A DNA stretch of 13,534 nucleotides from Magnetospirillum sp. (GTDB taxonomy: Bacteria; Pseudomonadota; Alphaproteobacteria; Rhodospirillales; Magnetospirillaceae). Under the pieces are notes generated by a model. That model had not been told where the DNA came from and searched no databases. It was given only the letters and a program-made list of their open reading frames with translations. The translations under genes and the position numbers were made by a program. Position 1 is the first letter of the stretch; every line of letters starts with the position of its first letter. The stretch lies in contig JAIWOG010000295.1 in NCBI GenBank assembly GCA_020217035.1, forward strand, positions 1-13,534. The letters run 5' to 3'. Positions 6,148 through 12,566 of this stretch are shown here, in pieces.

Positions 6148-7443
6148 ATGGCTTCGTCGGGGCCTTTAAGGCTGCGCGCCAGGAAAAGCGCCGCCGACGC
6201 GCCGCCACCATGGCGAGTTCTGGTGGTGGACGACGACGAGCAGGTCCACGCCATGACCCAGGTGCTGTTGCGCGACTTCAGTTTCGAAGGGCGCGGCTTC
6301 CAGATGATTTCGGCCCGTTCGGCGGCCGAGGCGGTGGACGTCCTGCGCCGTGATCCAGCCATTCCGGTGGCCTTGCTGGACGTGGTGATGGAAAGCCCCG
6401 ATTCCGGCCTGCGTCTGGTGCGCCAGGTGCGGGACGAACTGGATAACCACGACATCCGCATCATCCTGCGCACCGGCCAGCCCGGCGAAGCCCCCGAACG
6501 CGACGTGGTGGTCGGCTACGACGTCAACGACTACAAGTCGAAAAGCGAGTTGACGGCGCAAAAGCTGTTCACCGCCCTGGTCGGCGCACTCAGGGCTTGG
6601 CGCGACATCGACACCATCAACCGCCTGAACCGCCAGTTGGTCGATGTCAACGAGCAGTTGGAAATGAAGGTGGCCGAGCGCACCGCCGAATTGCTGGAAA
6701 GCCACGCCGCGCTGACCCGGGCCAAGGAACGCGCCGAGGTGGCGCTGGAACGGGAAACCTCGGCCAAGGGGCAGTTGCGGCAGTTCCTGTCCATGGTCAG
6801 CCACGAATTCCGCACCCCTTTGGCGATCATCGATTCGGCGGCGCAGATGCTGATGATGCGCGCCACCAAGGTGGATTCCGGCATGTTGAGCCGGCTGGAA
6901 ACCATCCGTGGCGCCGTTGGCCGACTGATCGAGCTGATCGGCACCTGCCTGGCCGACGAACAGTTGGAAACCGGCCACATGATCGTCCAGGAACGGGTGC
7001 TGGACCTGGCGCCCATCCTGCGGGCGGCGGTGGCCCATCATCAGGCGGCGTCGGGCGGTCGGCTGATCGAGCTGGACATGGGGCGCACCACTCAGGTGTG
7101 GGGCGATCCCAACCTGTTGCCGCTGGTGGTCAACAACTTGCTGTCCAACGCGCTGAAATATTCCAAGGATTCTCCGGTCTCGGTGCGGTTGCGGGCCAGC
7201 CATGGCGGCGTCGCCCTGTCGGTGCGCGACCATGGCATCGGCATTCCCGTCGCCGATCAGGGCCGCATCTTCGAGCGTTTCTATCGGGCCGGCAACGCAC
7301 ACAAATTGTCCGGCTCGGGCATCGGCCTGCACATGGTCAAGCAGATCGTCGATCTGCACGGCGGCTCCATCGCCCTGGAAAGCGCCGAGAACCAAGGGAC
7401 GTTGGTCACCGTGCATTTGCGGACGCCGCCGCGGGATCATTGA
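6148..7443 (+). CDS. Soluble hybrid histidine kinase with N-terminal receiver domain
   Basis: A 431-residue protein without signal peptide or membrane segment. The N-terminal receiver (about 22-150) has acidic residues Asp28-Asp30, phosphoacceptor Asp78 in LLDVVME, Thr109 in RTGQPGEAPE and Lys130 in NDYKSK. This resembles receivers of DUF3369-type proteins, but no DUF3369 domain follows. A coiled coil (about 155-210) leads to a HisKA domain with His219 in MVSHEFRTPL, then a HATPase domain: N box NNLLSNALKYS (Asn334), G1 DHGIGIP (361-367), F box FERFYR (375-380), G2 GSGIGL (389-394). All kinase residues are present. It should autophosphorylate and pass phosphate to the adjacent OmpR-type regulator, with its own receiver as input or sink. 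AAGGGGG (6134-6140) is the ribosome site. A 12-bp hairpin follows the gene. Confidence 0.93.
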   Translation: MASSGPLRLRARKSAADAPPPWRVLVVDDDEQVHAMTQVLLRDFSFEGRGFQMISARSAAEAVDVLRRDPAIPVALLDVVMESPDSGLRLVRQVRDELDNHDIRIILRTGQPGEAPERDVVVGYDVNDYKSKSELTAQKLFTALVGALRAWRDIDTINRLNRQLVDVNEQLEMKVAERTAELLESHAALTRAKERAEVALERETSAKGQLRQFLSMVSHEFRTPLAIIDSAAQMLMMRATKVDSGMLSRLETIRGAVGRLIELIGTCLADEQLETGHMIVQERVLDLAPILRAAVAHHQAASGGRLIELDMGRTTQVWGDPNLLPLVVNNLLSNALKYSKDSPVSVRLRASHGGVALSVRDHGIGIPVADQGRIFERFYRAGNAHKLSGSGIGLHMVKQIVDLHGGSIALESAENQGTLVTVHLRTPPRDH

Positions 7444-7451
7444 AAGGTGAC

Positions 7452-7479
7452 GGGAACGCCGGCTTGAGCCGGCGTTCCC
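7452..7479. repeat. Perfect 12-bp hairpin between the hybrid kinase and siaB
   Basis: GGGAACGCCGGC (7452-7463), loop TTGA, GCCGGCGTTCCC (7468-7479). The RNA would be very stable. The next bases are AGGTTGCTAC, with no T run, so it is not a standard intrinsic terminator. It may be a processing or stabilising element that sets different expression of the genes on either side, or a weak terminator. Confidence 0.85.
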
Positions 7480-7492
7480 AGGTTGCTACTGT
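7464..7492 (+). promoter_or_regulatory. Weak candidate promoter for the siaB-siaC cluster
   Basis: TTGAGC (7464-7469, in the loop and right arm of the hairpin), 17 bases, then TACTGT (7487-7492). Matches are 4/6 and 3/6. It would give siaB its own start near 7499 with a leader of about 66 bases. The gap of 121 bases, unlike the tight spacing elsewhere in this block, makes a separate promoter plausible. Confidence 0.25.
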
Positions 7493-7564
7493 GTTTGAAC
7501 CGATGGCGAAGGCACAAGGCCAGTGGCTGGCAGGCGGACGCCGAGTGGGATTTGGGGAATTCGA

Positions 7565-8116
7565 ATGCTGGCAAAGCAATTTCGGGCTTTCAAGTCGACC
7601 CTGGACGAACGGGGGATCATCTTCTCGTTCTCGGGCTATCTGTCCGAAGGGATCCTTTATTCCCTGGGGGACGCGCTCAGGCAGAAGATGGCGCTGGAAG
7701 ACACCGACGTCACCACCATCAAGAAGGTGTTCTCGGTGTTCGTCGAGCAGTCGCAGAACATCATCCGCTATTCCGCCGACAAGGTGCAGGGGACGCTGGG
7801 CAAGGCCGTCGAGCTGTCGTCCGGCATGGTCACCATCGGCTCGGAAAACGGCCAGTTCTTCATCGTCTGCGGCAACATCATCCTGGAAGAGGACATGGCC
7901 AAGCTGAAAGGCCGGCTGGAAACCTTGCGGGCCATGGCGCCGGACGAGATCAAGGCCTATTACAAGGAGCAACTGCGCGAGCCGCCCGACGAAGGCAGCC
8001 GCGGCGCCACCATCGGCCTGATCGAGATCGCCCGACGCGCCAGCGCCCCCATCGAGTTCGACTTCGACCGTATCGACGCAGAGCGGCATTTCTTCTGCCT
8101 CAAAGTTTCCATCTGA
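7565..8116 (+). CDS. siaB: SiaB family protein kinase (DUF6272)
   Basis: 183 residues, close to Pseudomonas SiaB in length. SiaB is a cytosolic GHKL-fold kinase, related to anti-sigma-factor kinases, that phosphorylates the SiaC protein on a Thr/Ser. Visible GHKL-like signs are an N-box-like helix EQSQNIIRYS (61-70), the FFIVCGN strand (98-104) and a Gly-rich loop GSRGATIGLIEIARR (144-158) in place of the G2 box. The ATG at 7565 has GGGGAA about 8 bases upstream. Upstream in-frame alternatives (GTG 7523, earlier codons) lack a ribosome site and read through low-complexity sequence. The siaC gene starts 7 bases after the stop, as expected for kinase and substrate. Family assignment is by remembered similarity; kinase activity is inferred. 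Confidence 0.85.
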   Translation: MLAKQFRAFKSTLDERGIIFSFSGYLSEGILYSLGDALRQKMALEDTDVTTIKKVFSVFVEQSQNIIRYSADKVQGTLGKAVELSSGMVTIGSENGQFFIVCGNIILEEDMAKLKGRLETLRAMAPDEIKAYYKEQLREPPDEGSRGATIGLIEIARRASAPIEFDFDRIDAERHFFCLKVSI

Positions 8117-8123
8117 GGGGTCC

Positions 8124-8501
8124 ATGGACAATCTGTTTATCGCTGCCACCGAGCGCTCGCCCGAGGTCGCCTTCGACGCTGCCGCCGGAACCCTGCGAAT
8201 CAAGGGGGAATCCTATCCCGAGGACGCCTCCCAGGTGTTCGGCCCCATCTTCAACGTGTTGCAGGATTATCTGGGCCAGGCCGACGGCAACGGGCTGAAG
8301 GTGGATTTCGAGCTGATCTACTTCAATTCGTCTTCGGCCAAGGCGTTGATGAACATGTTCCAGATGCTGGAAAACGCCACCGATGTCGACATTGTCGTCA
8401 ACTGGCAGTTCATGGCCGACGACGAGACCATGAAGGAATTCGGCGAGGACTTTTCCGAAGACCTGGAACACGTGACCTTCAATCTGGTGCCGGTGTCCTG
8501 A
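8124..8501 (+). CDS. siaC: SiaC family regulatory phosphoprotein (DUF1987)
   Basis: 125 residues with STAS-like alpha/beta character, the partner-switch protein of the SiaB kinase. In Pseudomonas unphosphorylated SiaC binds and activates the diguanylate cyclase SiaD, and phosphorylation at Thr68 blocks this. The family core is FELIYFNSSSAKALMNMF (62-79); by my alignment the phosphorylated Thr corresponds to Ser69, so the acceptor would be Ser. The N-terminal RSPEVAFDAAAGTLRIKGES (11-30) is also typical. GAGGGG (8115-8120) is the ribosome site and overlaps the siaB stop. The next gene, a histidine kinase, starts 7 bases after the stop. No GGDEF gene is in the window, so the partner controlled here may be that histidine kinase (inference). 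Confidence 0.9.
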   Translation: MDNLFIAATERSPEVAFDAAAGTLRIKGESYPEDASQVFGPIFNVLQDYLGQADGNGLKVDFELIYFNSSSAKALMNMFQMLENATDVDIVVNWQFMADDETMKEFGEDFSEDLEHVTFNLVPVS

Positions 8502-8508
8502 TCCGGCC

Positions 8509-9546
8509 ATGAGCGAGGGGACGGGCAAGGGCGGGTTCAGTCTTTTCGACGCCGAAGAGCGGATACTCGACGGTGCCCGGCGTCTCTTGGACCGGATGAA
8601 GGACGGCGATCCGGACTTGCTGGCGGAAGTGGGCGTGTTGGCCGACGCTTATTCCCGTTCGGTGCGCGAACAGCGCCGGCTGGTGAAGGTCAGCGACCGT
8701 CTGCAAAACCAGATGACCCAGTTGAACCAGGAACTGGCCCGTCGCCGCGCCGAGGCGGAAGAGGCGCTGGAACAATTGCGGCAAGCCCAGGAAACCCTGG
8801 TGCAGACCGAAAAGCTGGCCAGCTTGGGCGCCTTGGTGGGCGGCGTCGCCCACGAGATCAACACCCCCGTCGGCATCGCCCTTTCCTGTGCCTCGCATCT
8901 GGACGATTCCACCAAGGCCATCCGTGCCCTGTTCGAAGCCGACGACGTGGGAGTCGACGATTTCGAACGCTACATGGACACCGCCGCCGACACCGCCAAG
9001 CTGATCGTCGCCAATTGCGAACGGGCCGCCGATTTGATCCGCAGCTTCAAGCAGGTGGCGGTGGACCGCACATCGTCGGAACGGCGGGTCTTCCGCCTGG
9101 CCGACACCATCACCGAGACGGTGACGTCGCTGCGTCCCAACCTGCGGCAAGGCGGACACGAGATCGAAATCGCCTGTCCCGCCGATCTCGAGGTGGATGG
9201 CTATCCCGGTGTCATCTCGCAGATTCTGACCAATTTCGTAATGAACTCCCTGACCCATGGTTATGCCGACGGCCGTCGCGGCCGCTTGCACGTCGAAGCC
9301 GATAGGGGGGAAAACGACCATGTCCGCCTGCGTTATCGCGACGACGGTCAGGGCATTTCCGAGGAATACCGCAACCGCGTCTTCGACCCGTTCTTCACCA
9401 CTCGGCGGGGCAGCGGCGGCAGCGGCCTGGGCCTGCACATCGTCTTCAACCTGGTGACCGGCCCGTTGGGTGGCAGCGTGGTGCTGGAAAACACCCCATC
9501 CGCCGGCGCCTCCTTCCTGTTGGAGTTTCCGCGCGTCGCGCCGTGA
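8509..9546 (+). CDS. Soluble histidine kinase of the SiaBC cluster
   Basis: 345 residues, no membrane segment, no PAS or GAF domain that I can see. The N-terminal third is helical: a segment at about 14-55, then a coiled coil at about 55-105 rich in Gln, Glu and Arg. The phosphoacceptor is His115 in VGGVAHEINTPVGIA. The HATPase domain has N box TNFVMNSLTHG (Asn246), G1 DDGQGIS (278-284), F box FDPFFTT (292-298) and G2 GSGLGL (304-309). It should be an active kinase, probably signalling from the cytosol. No response regulator is adjacent downstream; the one at 5416 is the nearest. The start has only a weak ribosome site, 7 bases after the siaC stop, which suggests translational coupling. SiaC could be its input (inference). 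Confidence 0.92.
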   Translation: MSEGTGKGGFSLFDAEERILDGARRLLDRMKDGDPDLLAEVGVLADAYSRSVREQRRLVKVSDRLQNQMTQLNQELARRRAEAEEALEQLRQAQETLVQTEKLASLGALVGGVAHEINTPVGIALSCASHLDDSTKAIRALFEADDVGVDDFERYMDTAADTAKLIVANCERAADLIRSFKQVAVDRTSSERRVFRLADTITETVTSLRPNLRQGGHEIEIACPADLEVDGYPGVISQILTNFVMNSLTHGYADGRRGRLHVEADRGENDHVRLRYRDDGQGISEEYRNRVFDPFFTTRRGSGGSGLGLHIVFNLVTGPLGGSVVLENTPSAGASFLLEFPRVAP

Positions 9547-9635
9547 CGCCAAGCGGGTGGCACGCCAATCCTTTGCCATGCTACGCTGAGCGAAGGTATT
9601 GCCGGCTTTTTCCTTCGACTGGCCGCGAGGTTCAG

Positions 9636-10748
9636 GTGCCGTTGCGCGTTTCTCCCCTTCATGGCCCGTTGACCGAGGACTTCGTCACCCAGGCCGTGGC
9701 CGGTTTGGCCGGCACGCCGGGCGGGGTGGTGGCCCTGCTGCCCGAGGCCGAACAGTCGCGGCTGCCGGTCCTGCAAGCGTGTTGCCGGCGTCTGGGGGTG
9801 CCGTTGGTTGGCGGGGTGTTCCCGTCCCTGATCGTCGATGGGCAGGAACGACGCCAGGGCGTGTGGTTGCTGCGTTTCGACATCATGCCGCCGGTGCGGC
9901 TGGAATCGGGCGGGGACGACGGCTGGCTGGGTGGCCTGCCCGACTGGGTGGGCGCAACCGGTTGGGTCGAGCCGACGCTGTTCAGCGTTTTCGACGCCTG
10001 CCTGCCCAATCTCTACTTCTTATTGCGCCGGATGGGCGACATCTTGGATGACCAGGTGGCGTATGCCGGGGCCAATGCCGGCAGCGAAACCTTCCAGCCC
10101 ATGGCCTGTCTGTTCGACGCTGAACGCGTCGTCGGCCAATCGGTGTTGCTGATGCTGTTGCCGCCCGGCGACGGCGTGGCGGTCGAGCACGGCTATGGCA
10201 TGCCCAAGCGGATTTTGCGCATCACCGGGGCCGAGGGCAACCGCATCGCGGCGCTGGACGACCAGCCGGCCCTCCAGGTCTATGCCGCCGCCTTGGCCGA
10301 GGATTACGGCATCGCCCTTTCACCGGACAACTTCTACCAGCACGCCGTGCATTACCCCTTCGCCGTGCTGGCCGACGATTCGCTGATCCAGGTGCGCATT
10401 CCGGTGGCCGTGGACGAGGCAGGCGGCATGCATTGCGTGGGAGAGGTCCCCCAAGGCGGGCTGGTGGTCATCATCGAGGCCCCGGATGTGGGGGAAAGCG
10501 ATTGCATTCCCCGTCTGGCCGGGCTTCTGGGGCAAGGTGCGGCGCCGCTGCTGACCTTTTACTGCGCCGGCCGCCGCCTGCATCTGGGAGAGGACAAGGC
10601 GGCTCGGGAAATGGCGGATCTGGCGCGGCGGAGCGGCACCACCACCTTGTTGGGTGCGCTCTCCCTGGGTGAGGTTTCCACCGACGGCCAGGGGCGTCCC
10701 GCCTTCCACAACGCCGCCCTGGTCTGCCTGCGCCTTCAGGATTCCTGA
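9636..10748 (+). CDS. FIST domain protein (FIST N and FIST C), putative cytosolic small-ligand sensor
   Basis: 370 residues. FIST domains are found with signalling proteins and are thought to bind small ligands such as amino acids; the ligand here is unknown. The FIST N domain spans about 10-205, with GVPLVGGVFPSLIV (54-67). FIST C follows (about 210-350): RILRITGAEGNRIAALDDQP, then ALQVYAAAL, VRIPVAVDEAGGMHCVGEVP, and near the end FYCAGRRLHLGE, all typical. There is no membrane segment or output domain, so it must act through a partner, most simply the adjacent kinase. The GTG at 9636 is chosen because GCGAGG (9625-9630) lies 5 bases upstream. An alternative GTG at 9543 overlaps the kinase stop as GTGA and would add 31 residues that do not look like the family. 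The 3' end overlaps the convergent cysteine-cluster gene by 13 bases. Confidence 0.9.
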   Translation: MPLRVSPLHGPLTEDFVTQAVAGLAGTPGGVVALLPEAEQSRLPVLQACCRRLGVPLVGGVFPSLIVDGQERRQGVWLLRFDIMPPVRLESGGDDGWLGGLPDWVGATGWVEPTLFSVFDACLPNLYFLLRRMGDILDDQVAYAGANAGSETFQPMACLFDAERVVGQSVLLMLLPPGDGVAVEHGYGMPKRILRITGAEGNRIAALDDQPALQVYAAALAEDYGIALSPDNFYQHAVHYPFAVLADDSLIQVRIPVAVDEAGGMHCVGEVPQGGLVVIIEAPDVGESDCIPRLAGLLGQGAAPLLTFYCAGRRLHLGEDKAAREMADLARRSGTTTLLGALSLGEVSTDGQGRPAFHNAALVCLRLQDS

Positions 10749-11131
10749 ATTTCCCGGCGCACCACCATGCGGTCGTCGCCGCAGACCACGCAGACCGGGT
10801 CATAGGCGTTCAGCAGCGGCTCCATCCACCACGACCCCGGTTCCTCGGCCAGGGAATCGGGGCGGTCGGGGTCCACATGGATGACGACGGAGGTGTGTTC
10901 CTCGTTGAAGCTGACCACCACGCCGCAGCGGTCGGGGCGCATTTCCTCGGGGAAGCCCGGCTCCATCAGCCAGAAACACTGGAAGTTGCGGCACGATTGC
11001 GGCCGCGTCAGATGAACGGCGCAGCCCTGTTCGGTGCAATGTTCGCACCATTGGCTGGTGGGCTTGCCGGTCTCGGGGACGGCGAAGAACCAGCAGCAGA
11101 TGGTGCATTCCCCGCAAGTGCGTTCGCTCAT
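10736..11131 (-). CDS. YkgJ family cysteine cluster protein
   Basis: 131 residues with a Cys-rich N-terminus: Cys6, Cys9, Cys12, Cys13, then Cys29, Cys32, Cys37, Cys47 and Cys52, matching the CxxC...CC...C pattern of YkgJ proteins thought to bind zinc or an iron-sulfur cluster. Cys69, Cys114 and Cys117 are additional. The context TRPQSCRNFQCFW (42-54) is typical of the family, whose function is unknown. It is cytosolic, without signal peptide. The ATG at 11131 lies 4 bases after the methyltransferase stop with only a weak ribosome site, so it is the second gene of that operon and probably translationally coupled. Its last 13 bases overlap the end of the FIST gene on the other strand, and no terminator lies between them. 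Confidence 0.87.
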   Translation of the reverse strand: MSERTCGECTICCWFFAVPETGKPTSQWCEHCTEQGCAVHLTRPQSCRNFQCFWLMEPGFPEEMRPDRCGVVVSFNEEHTSVVIHVDPDRPDSLAEEPGSWWMEPLLNAYDPVCVVCGDDRMVVRREIQES

Positions 11132-11135
11132 GGTT

Positions 11136-12329
11136 TCAGTCCAATTGCAGGGCGATGGCCTTCAGATAGGCGCTTTCCGGCAGATGTGGGTGCAGCGGGT
11201 GGTCGGGGCCGGCGCCGGCGACGCGTAGGATGCGGCCCGACCGCCCGGCCTGGGCCAGGCCGTGGGCGATTTCCTCGGCGAACGTCTCGGCCGGCATGTG
11301 GTGCGAGCACGAGGCGCACAGCAGGAAGCCGCCGGCTTCCACCAGTGGTGCCGCCAGCCGCGCCATCTTGCGATAGCCCTTGGCCCCGGTGGCCACGTCC
11401 CTCCTGGACTTGACGAAGGCGGGCGGGTCGACCACCACCACGCCGAAACGCTCGCCGGCGGCGTCCAGGCGGGCCATTTCGGCGAATGCCTCGGCCCGGA
11501 CGGTGGAGAGCGGCACATTGTTCAGCTCGGCGGCCTTGGCCGCCAGCGCCAGGGATTGTTCCGAACGGTCCACCGCCACCACCTCGGCGGCCCCGGCCAG
11601 GGCGGCCTGGACGGCGAAGCCGCCGGCATAGGTGTAGACGTCCAGCATGCGCTTTCCCTGGGCCAGCCGCGCCATGAAGGCGCGGTTGTCACGCTGGTCA
11701 TAGAACCAGCCGGTCTTCTGGCCTTCCGTCAAGTCAGCGACGAAACGGGCGCCGTTCTCCATTAATTCCACCGTGCCATCCAACTGACCCAGCGCCACCT
11801 TGTGTTCCAGGGGCAAGCCTTCCAGGGTGCGCACCGGGGAATCGTTCTTCAACACCACGGCGCGGGGCTTGAACACCGTGTCGGCGGCTTCCAGCAGCAG
11901 GGGGGTCAACGCCTCCATGCCGGCGGTGTTGACTTGCAACGCCAGCACGTCGCCATAGCGATCGACGATCAGGCCGGGCAGGTTGTCGGCCTCGGAATGG
12001 ACCAGTCGGTAATGGGGGGTGGGGAACAAAAGGTCGCGCAAGCTCCGGGCGGCTTCCAGGCGGCGGGCCAGGAAGCCGGCGTCGATCACCTCGTCCCAGC
12101 GCCGCGACAACACCCGGGCGGCGATCAGCGAATGGGGGTTGAAGCTGGCCACCCCCAGCTTCTCGTCGCCGGCGTCCATCAGCGTCACCAAGGTGCCGGC
12201 GGGCAACGCCTTCAACTCGGCGCTCATCTCGACTTCGTTGGAAAACACCCAAGGATGGCCCGAACGGAAGCGGCGGGCACGGCCCTTGGCGAAGCGCAGG
12301 ATGGGGCGGGAAGACGGCGTCTGGTTCAT
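11136..12329 (-). CDS. rlmI: RlmI-like class I SAM-dependent rRNA (cytosine-C5) methyltransferase
   Basis: 397 residues, the same length as E. coli RlmI, which methylates C1962 of 23S rRNA to m5C. A PUA-like RNA-binding domain covers about 8-80 (GRARRFRSGHPWVFSNEV near its start). A middle domain has SEADNLPGLIVDRYGD (112-127), and KTGWFYDQRDNR (205-216) leads into the methyltransferase fold. SAM motif I is LDVYTYAGGFAVQAALAGA (229-247), the acidic residue is Asp254 in VAVDRS, motif IV is DPPAFVKSR (301-309), and the later ASCSHHM (339-345) holds Cys341. Assignment to RlmI rather than another COG1092 member rests on overall resemblance, so the exact target base is not certain. It is divergent from ccoN, 237 bases away; the ribosome site is weak. 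The cysteine-cluster gene follows in the same operon. Confidence 0.88.
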   Translation of the reverse strand: MNQTPSSRPILRFAKGRARRFRSGHPWVFSNEVEMSAELKALPAGTLVTLMDAGDEKLGVASFNPHSLIAARVLSRRWDEVIDAGFLARRLEAARSLRDLLFPTPHYRLVHSEADNLPGLIVDRYGDVLALQVNTAGMEALTPLLLEAADTVFKPRAVVLKNDSPVRTLEGLPLEHKVALGQLDGTVELMENGARFVADLTEGQKTGWFYDQRDNRAFMARLAQGKRMLDVYTYAGGFAVQAALAGAAEVVAVDRSEQSLALAAKAAELNNVPLSTVRAEAFAEMARLDAAGERFGVVVVDPPAFVKSRRDVATGAKGYRKMARLAAPLVEAGGFLLCASCSHHMPAETFAEEIAHGLAQAGRSGRILRVAGAGPDHPLHPHLPESAYLKAIALQLD

Positions 12330-12409
12330 TAGTATGACTCGCGTGGGGCGGCGGATGAGGGGGAATAAAGCCCGGAAGTGCTAGGGAAGCCAGGAAAAAT
12401 TTAGAGTTT

Positions 12410-12423
12410 TTGATATGGATCAA
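12410..12423. promoter_or_regulatory. FNR/Anr/FixK-type box upstream of ccoN
   Basis: TTGAT-ATGG-ATCAA, a perfect match to the TTGAT-N4-ATCAA consensus for FNR/FixK regulators. Its centre is at 12416.5. It is directly preceded by a T tract in an AT-rich block. Control of cbb3 oxidase genes by FNR or FixK at low oxygen is well established in proteobacteria. Confidence 0.92.
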
Positions 12424-12445
12424 TGGCCGATGCTAACCTTACGGT

Positions 12446-12451
12446 CATAGT
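12446..12451 (+). promoter_or_regulatory. Predicted -10 element of the ccoN promoter (class II FNR type)
   Basis: CATAGT at 12446-12451 matches TATAAT at 4 of 6 positions. A start near 12458 would put the FNR box centre at -41.5, the class II position, where the regulator replaces the -35. No TTGACA-like -35 is seen, consistent with activator dependence. Confidence 0.6.
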
Positions 12452-12457
12452 GCGGCG

Positions 12458-12566
12458 ACTCGAAGGACTGACCGCCCGGCCGTTCCGGCTTACGGGGGAA
12501 TGCGTTCGCATTGGAATGGCGGGTGCTTTCGAGTTGACCCTTTCCCGGTCGAAACAGGAGTTCGGC
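12458..12566 (+). other. Structured 5' leader of ccoN (about 109 bases)
   Basis: The leader can close on itself: ACTCGAAGG (12458-12466) pairs with CTTTCGAGT (12526-12534) over 9 bp with one G-U. Inside lie the perfect repeat AATGCG-TT-CGCATT (12499-12512) and CCGG-N5-CCGG (12476-12488). A further short hairpin, TTGACC with GGTCGA (12534-12552), comes just before the ribosome site ACAGGAG (12554-12560). No known riboswitch is recognised. It could also be chance pairing in GC-rich sequence. Confidence 0.35.

Noticed and set aside
6166..7440. Long open frame on the minus strand opposite the hybrid kinase (also opposite the 8509 kinase, tgt, pip and queA).
   Set aside because: GC-rich codons on one strand commonly keep the opposite strand open. 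The translations are low-complexity, rich in His, Gln, Gly and Arg, with no recognisable domain.
9558..9577. Sigma-54 promoter upstream of the FIST gene (TGGCACG followed by TTTGCC).
   Set aside because: The GG and GC elements are 14 bases apart instead of the required 10, so the element cannot be a normal -24/-12 promoter.
9543..9635. Longer FIST protein starting at GTG 9543, overlapping the kinase stop.
   Set aside because: The extra 31 residues look unlike the family and have no ribosome site, while GTG 9636 has GCGAGG at good spacing. Not fully excluded, since GTGA overlaps are common in operons.
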